A program made the position numbers and the translations under genes. Below are positions 63,794 to 64,000 of a stretch of DNA of 64,000 nt, piece by piece; position 1 is the stretch's first letter, and every line of letters begins with the position of its first letter. Source of the stretch: Gammaproteobacteria bacterium (GTDB taxonomy: Bacteria > Pseudomonadota > Gammaproteobacteria > Pseudomonadales > Azotimanducaceae); the NCBI GenBank assembly GCA_012960535.1, contig DUBB01000035.1, positions 1 to 64,000 of the forward strand. The letters are read 5' to 3'. A model generated the notes under the pieces. That model was not told the DNA's origin. It saw only the letters and a list, made by a program, of their open reading frames with translations, and did no database searches.

Positions 63794-64000
63794 ATTTTTC
63801 TAATATTGTAACCTACAGAGCAGACCACCATAGCTCCATAGGTAATTGATTGCACTCAAAATTTGATATTTTTGGCCGTGCATCGCTAGTCTAATTGCCG
63901 CGCTGCAGAACTAATAATTCAGCTGCAGCAGGCGGCGCCCAGAAAGCCCTGTAACGGTGCAGGCGCTGTCAGTCTGCAGTCCTTGTCAAGCTGAGGTGGG
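63794..64000. other. window end without gene
   Basis: No supported gene or RNA is seen. It probably holds the promoter of the PHP-domain gene on the minus strand. Confidence 0.4.

Noticed and set aside
1-64000. tRNA, rRNA or phage genes
   Set aside because: None was recognised; searches by eye for T-loop patterns and structural phage motifs gave no supported candidate, but a covariance-model scan would be better.

Overview
The window looks like a chromosomal segment of a heterotrophic, probably marine gammaproteobacterium. This is inferred from gene content: DUF6152 secreted proteins, a carotenoid-cleavage oxygenase, a Baeyer-Villiger monooxygenase, paired sulfatase-type genes, dockerin-like repeats on a serine hydrolase, and a UGSC selenoprotein. 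There is no rRNA, tRNA, phage module or CRISPR array, so the taxonomic call is soft.

1-10 kb: small accessory genes (GNAT acetyltransferase, DoxX-like, flavin split-barrel, TonB C-terminal domain, GDCCVxC protein, methyltransferase, secreted amidohydrolase, DUF1330, DUF2884, lipoprotein MBL hydrolase). Between them lie gene remnants (a DUF6434 tail and a LysR tail) and two copies of a ~180-bp direct repeat, each ending in three tandem 12-15-bp units. It reads as a turnover-prone region.

10-18 kb: mostly exported proteins, including two DUF6152 proteins, a FAH-fold lipoprotein, DUF2147 and a Tat-exported carotenoid oxygenase, plus a TauD-type dioxygenase and an ankyrin protein. 18-24 kb: a class V aminotransferase, a molybdopterin oxidoreductase, an iron-sulfur APS reductase (cysH) overlapping a sugar-nucleotide epimerase, and a GPH-type transporter. 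25-44 kb: an SRPBCC pseudogene broken by one in-frame TGA, then an SDR, a Baeyer-Villiger monooxygenase, fhs, a pentapeptide protein, a methyltransferase, a dockerin-like/beta-lactamase-fold protein, a fatty-acid desaturase, a phosphoesterase, a Lin0512 protein, a pitrilysin-type protease, an SDR, a TPR protein and a MaoC hydratase.

44-64 kb: a dead IS3-type element (44996-46228), then a compact catabolic operon: enoyl-CoA hydratase, LLM flavin monooxygenase, acetoacetate-decarboxylase-like protein, SDR, alkylsulfatase-like MBL-SCP2 protein and arylsulfatase. It suggests uptake and degradation of a sulfated, CoA-activated organic compound; the substrate cannot be read from sequence. An epoxide hydrolase, an S9 peptidase, two divergent MFS transporters and a PHP-type hydrolase follow.

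Main find: 58118-58648 is one gene read through an in-frame UGA (58406-58408) as selenocysteine in a U-G-S-C motif. A hairpin fitting a bacterial SECIS lies just downstream, and a translationally coupled partner gene (58645-59715) follows. Conventional gene calling would split it into two short ORFs. The selenium machinery (selA/B/C/D) must be encoded elsewhere.
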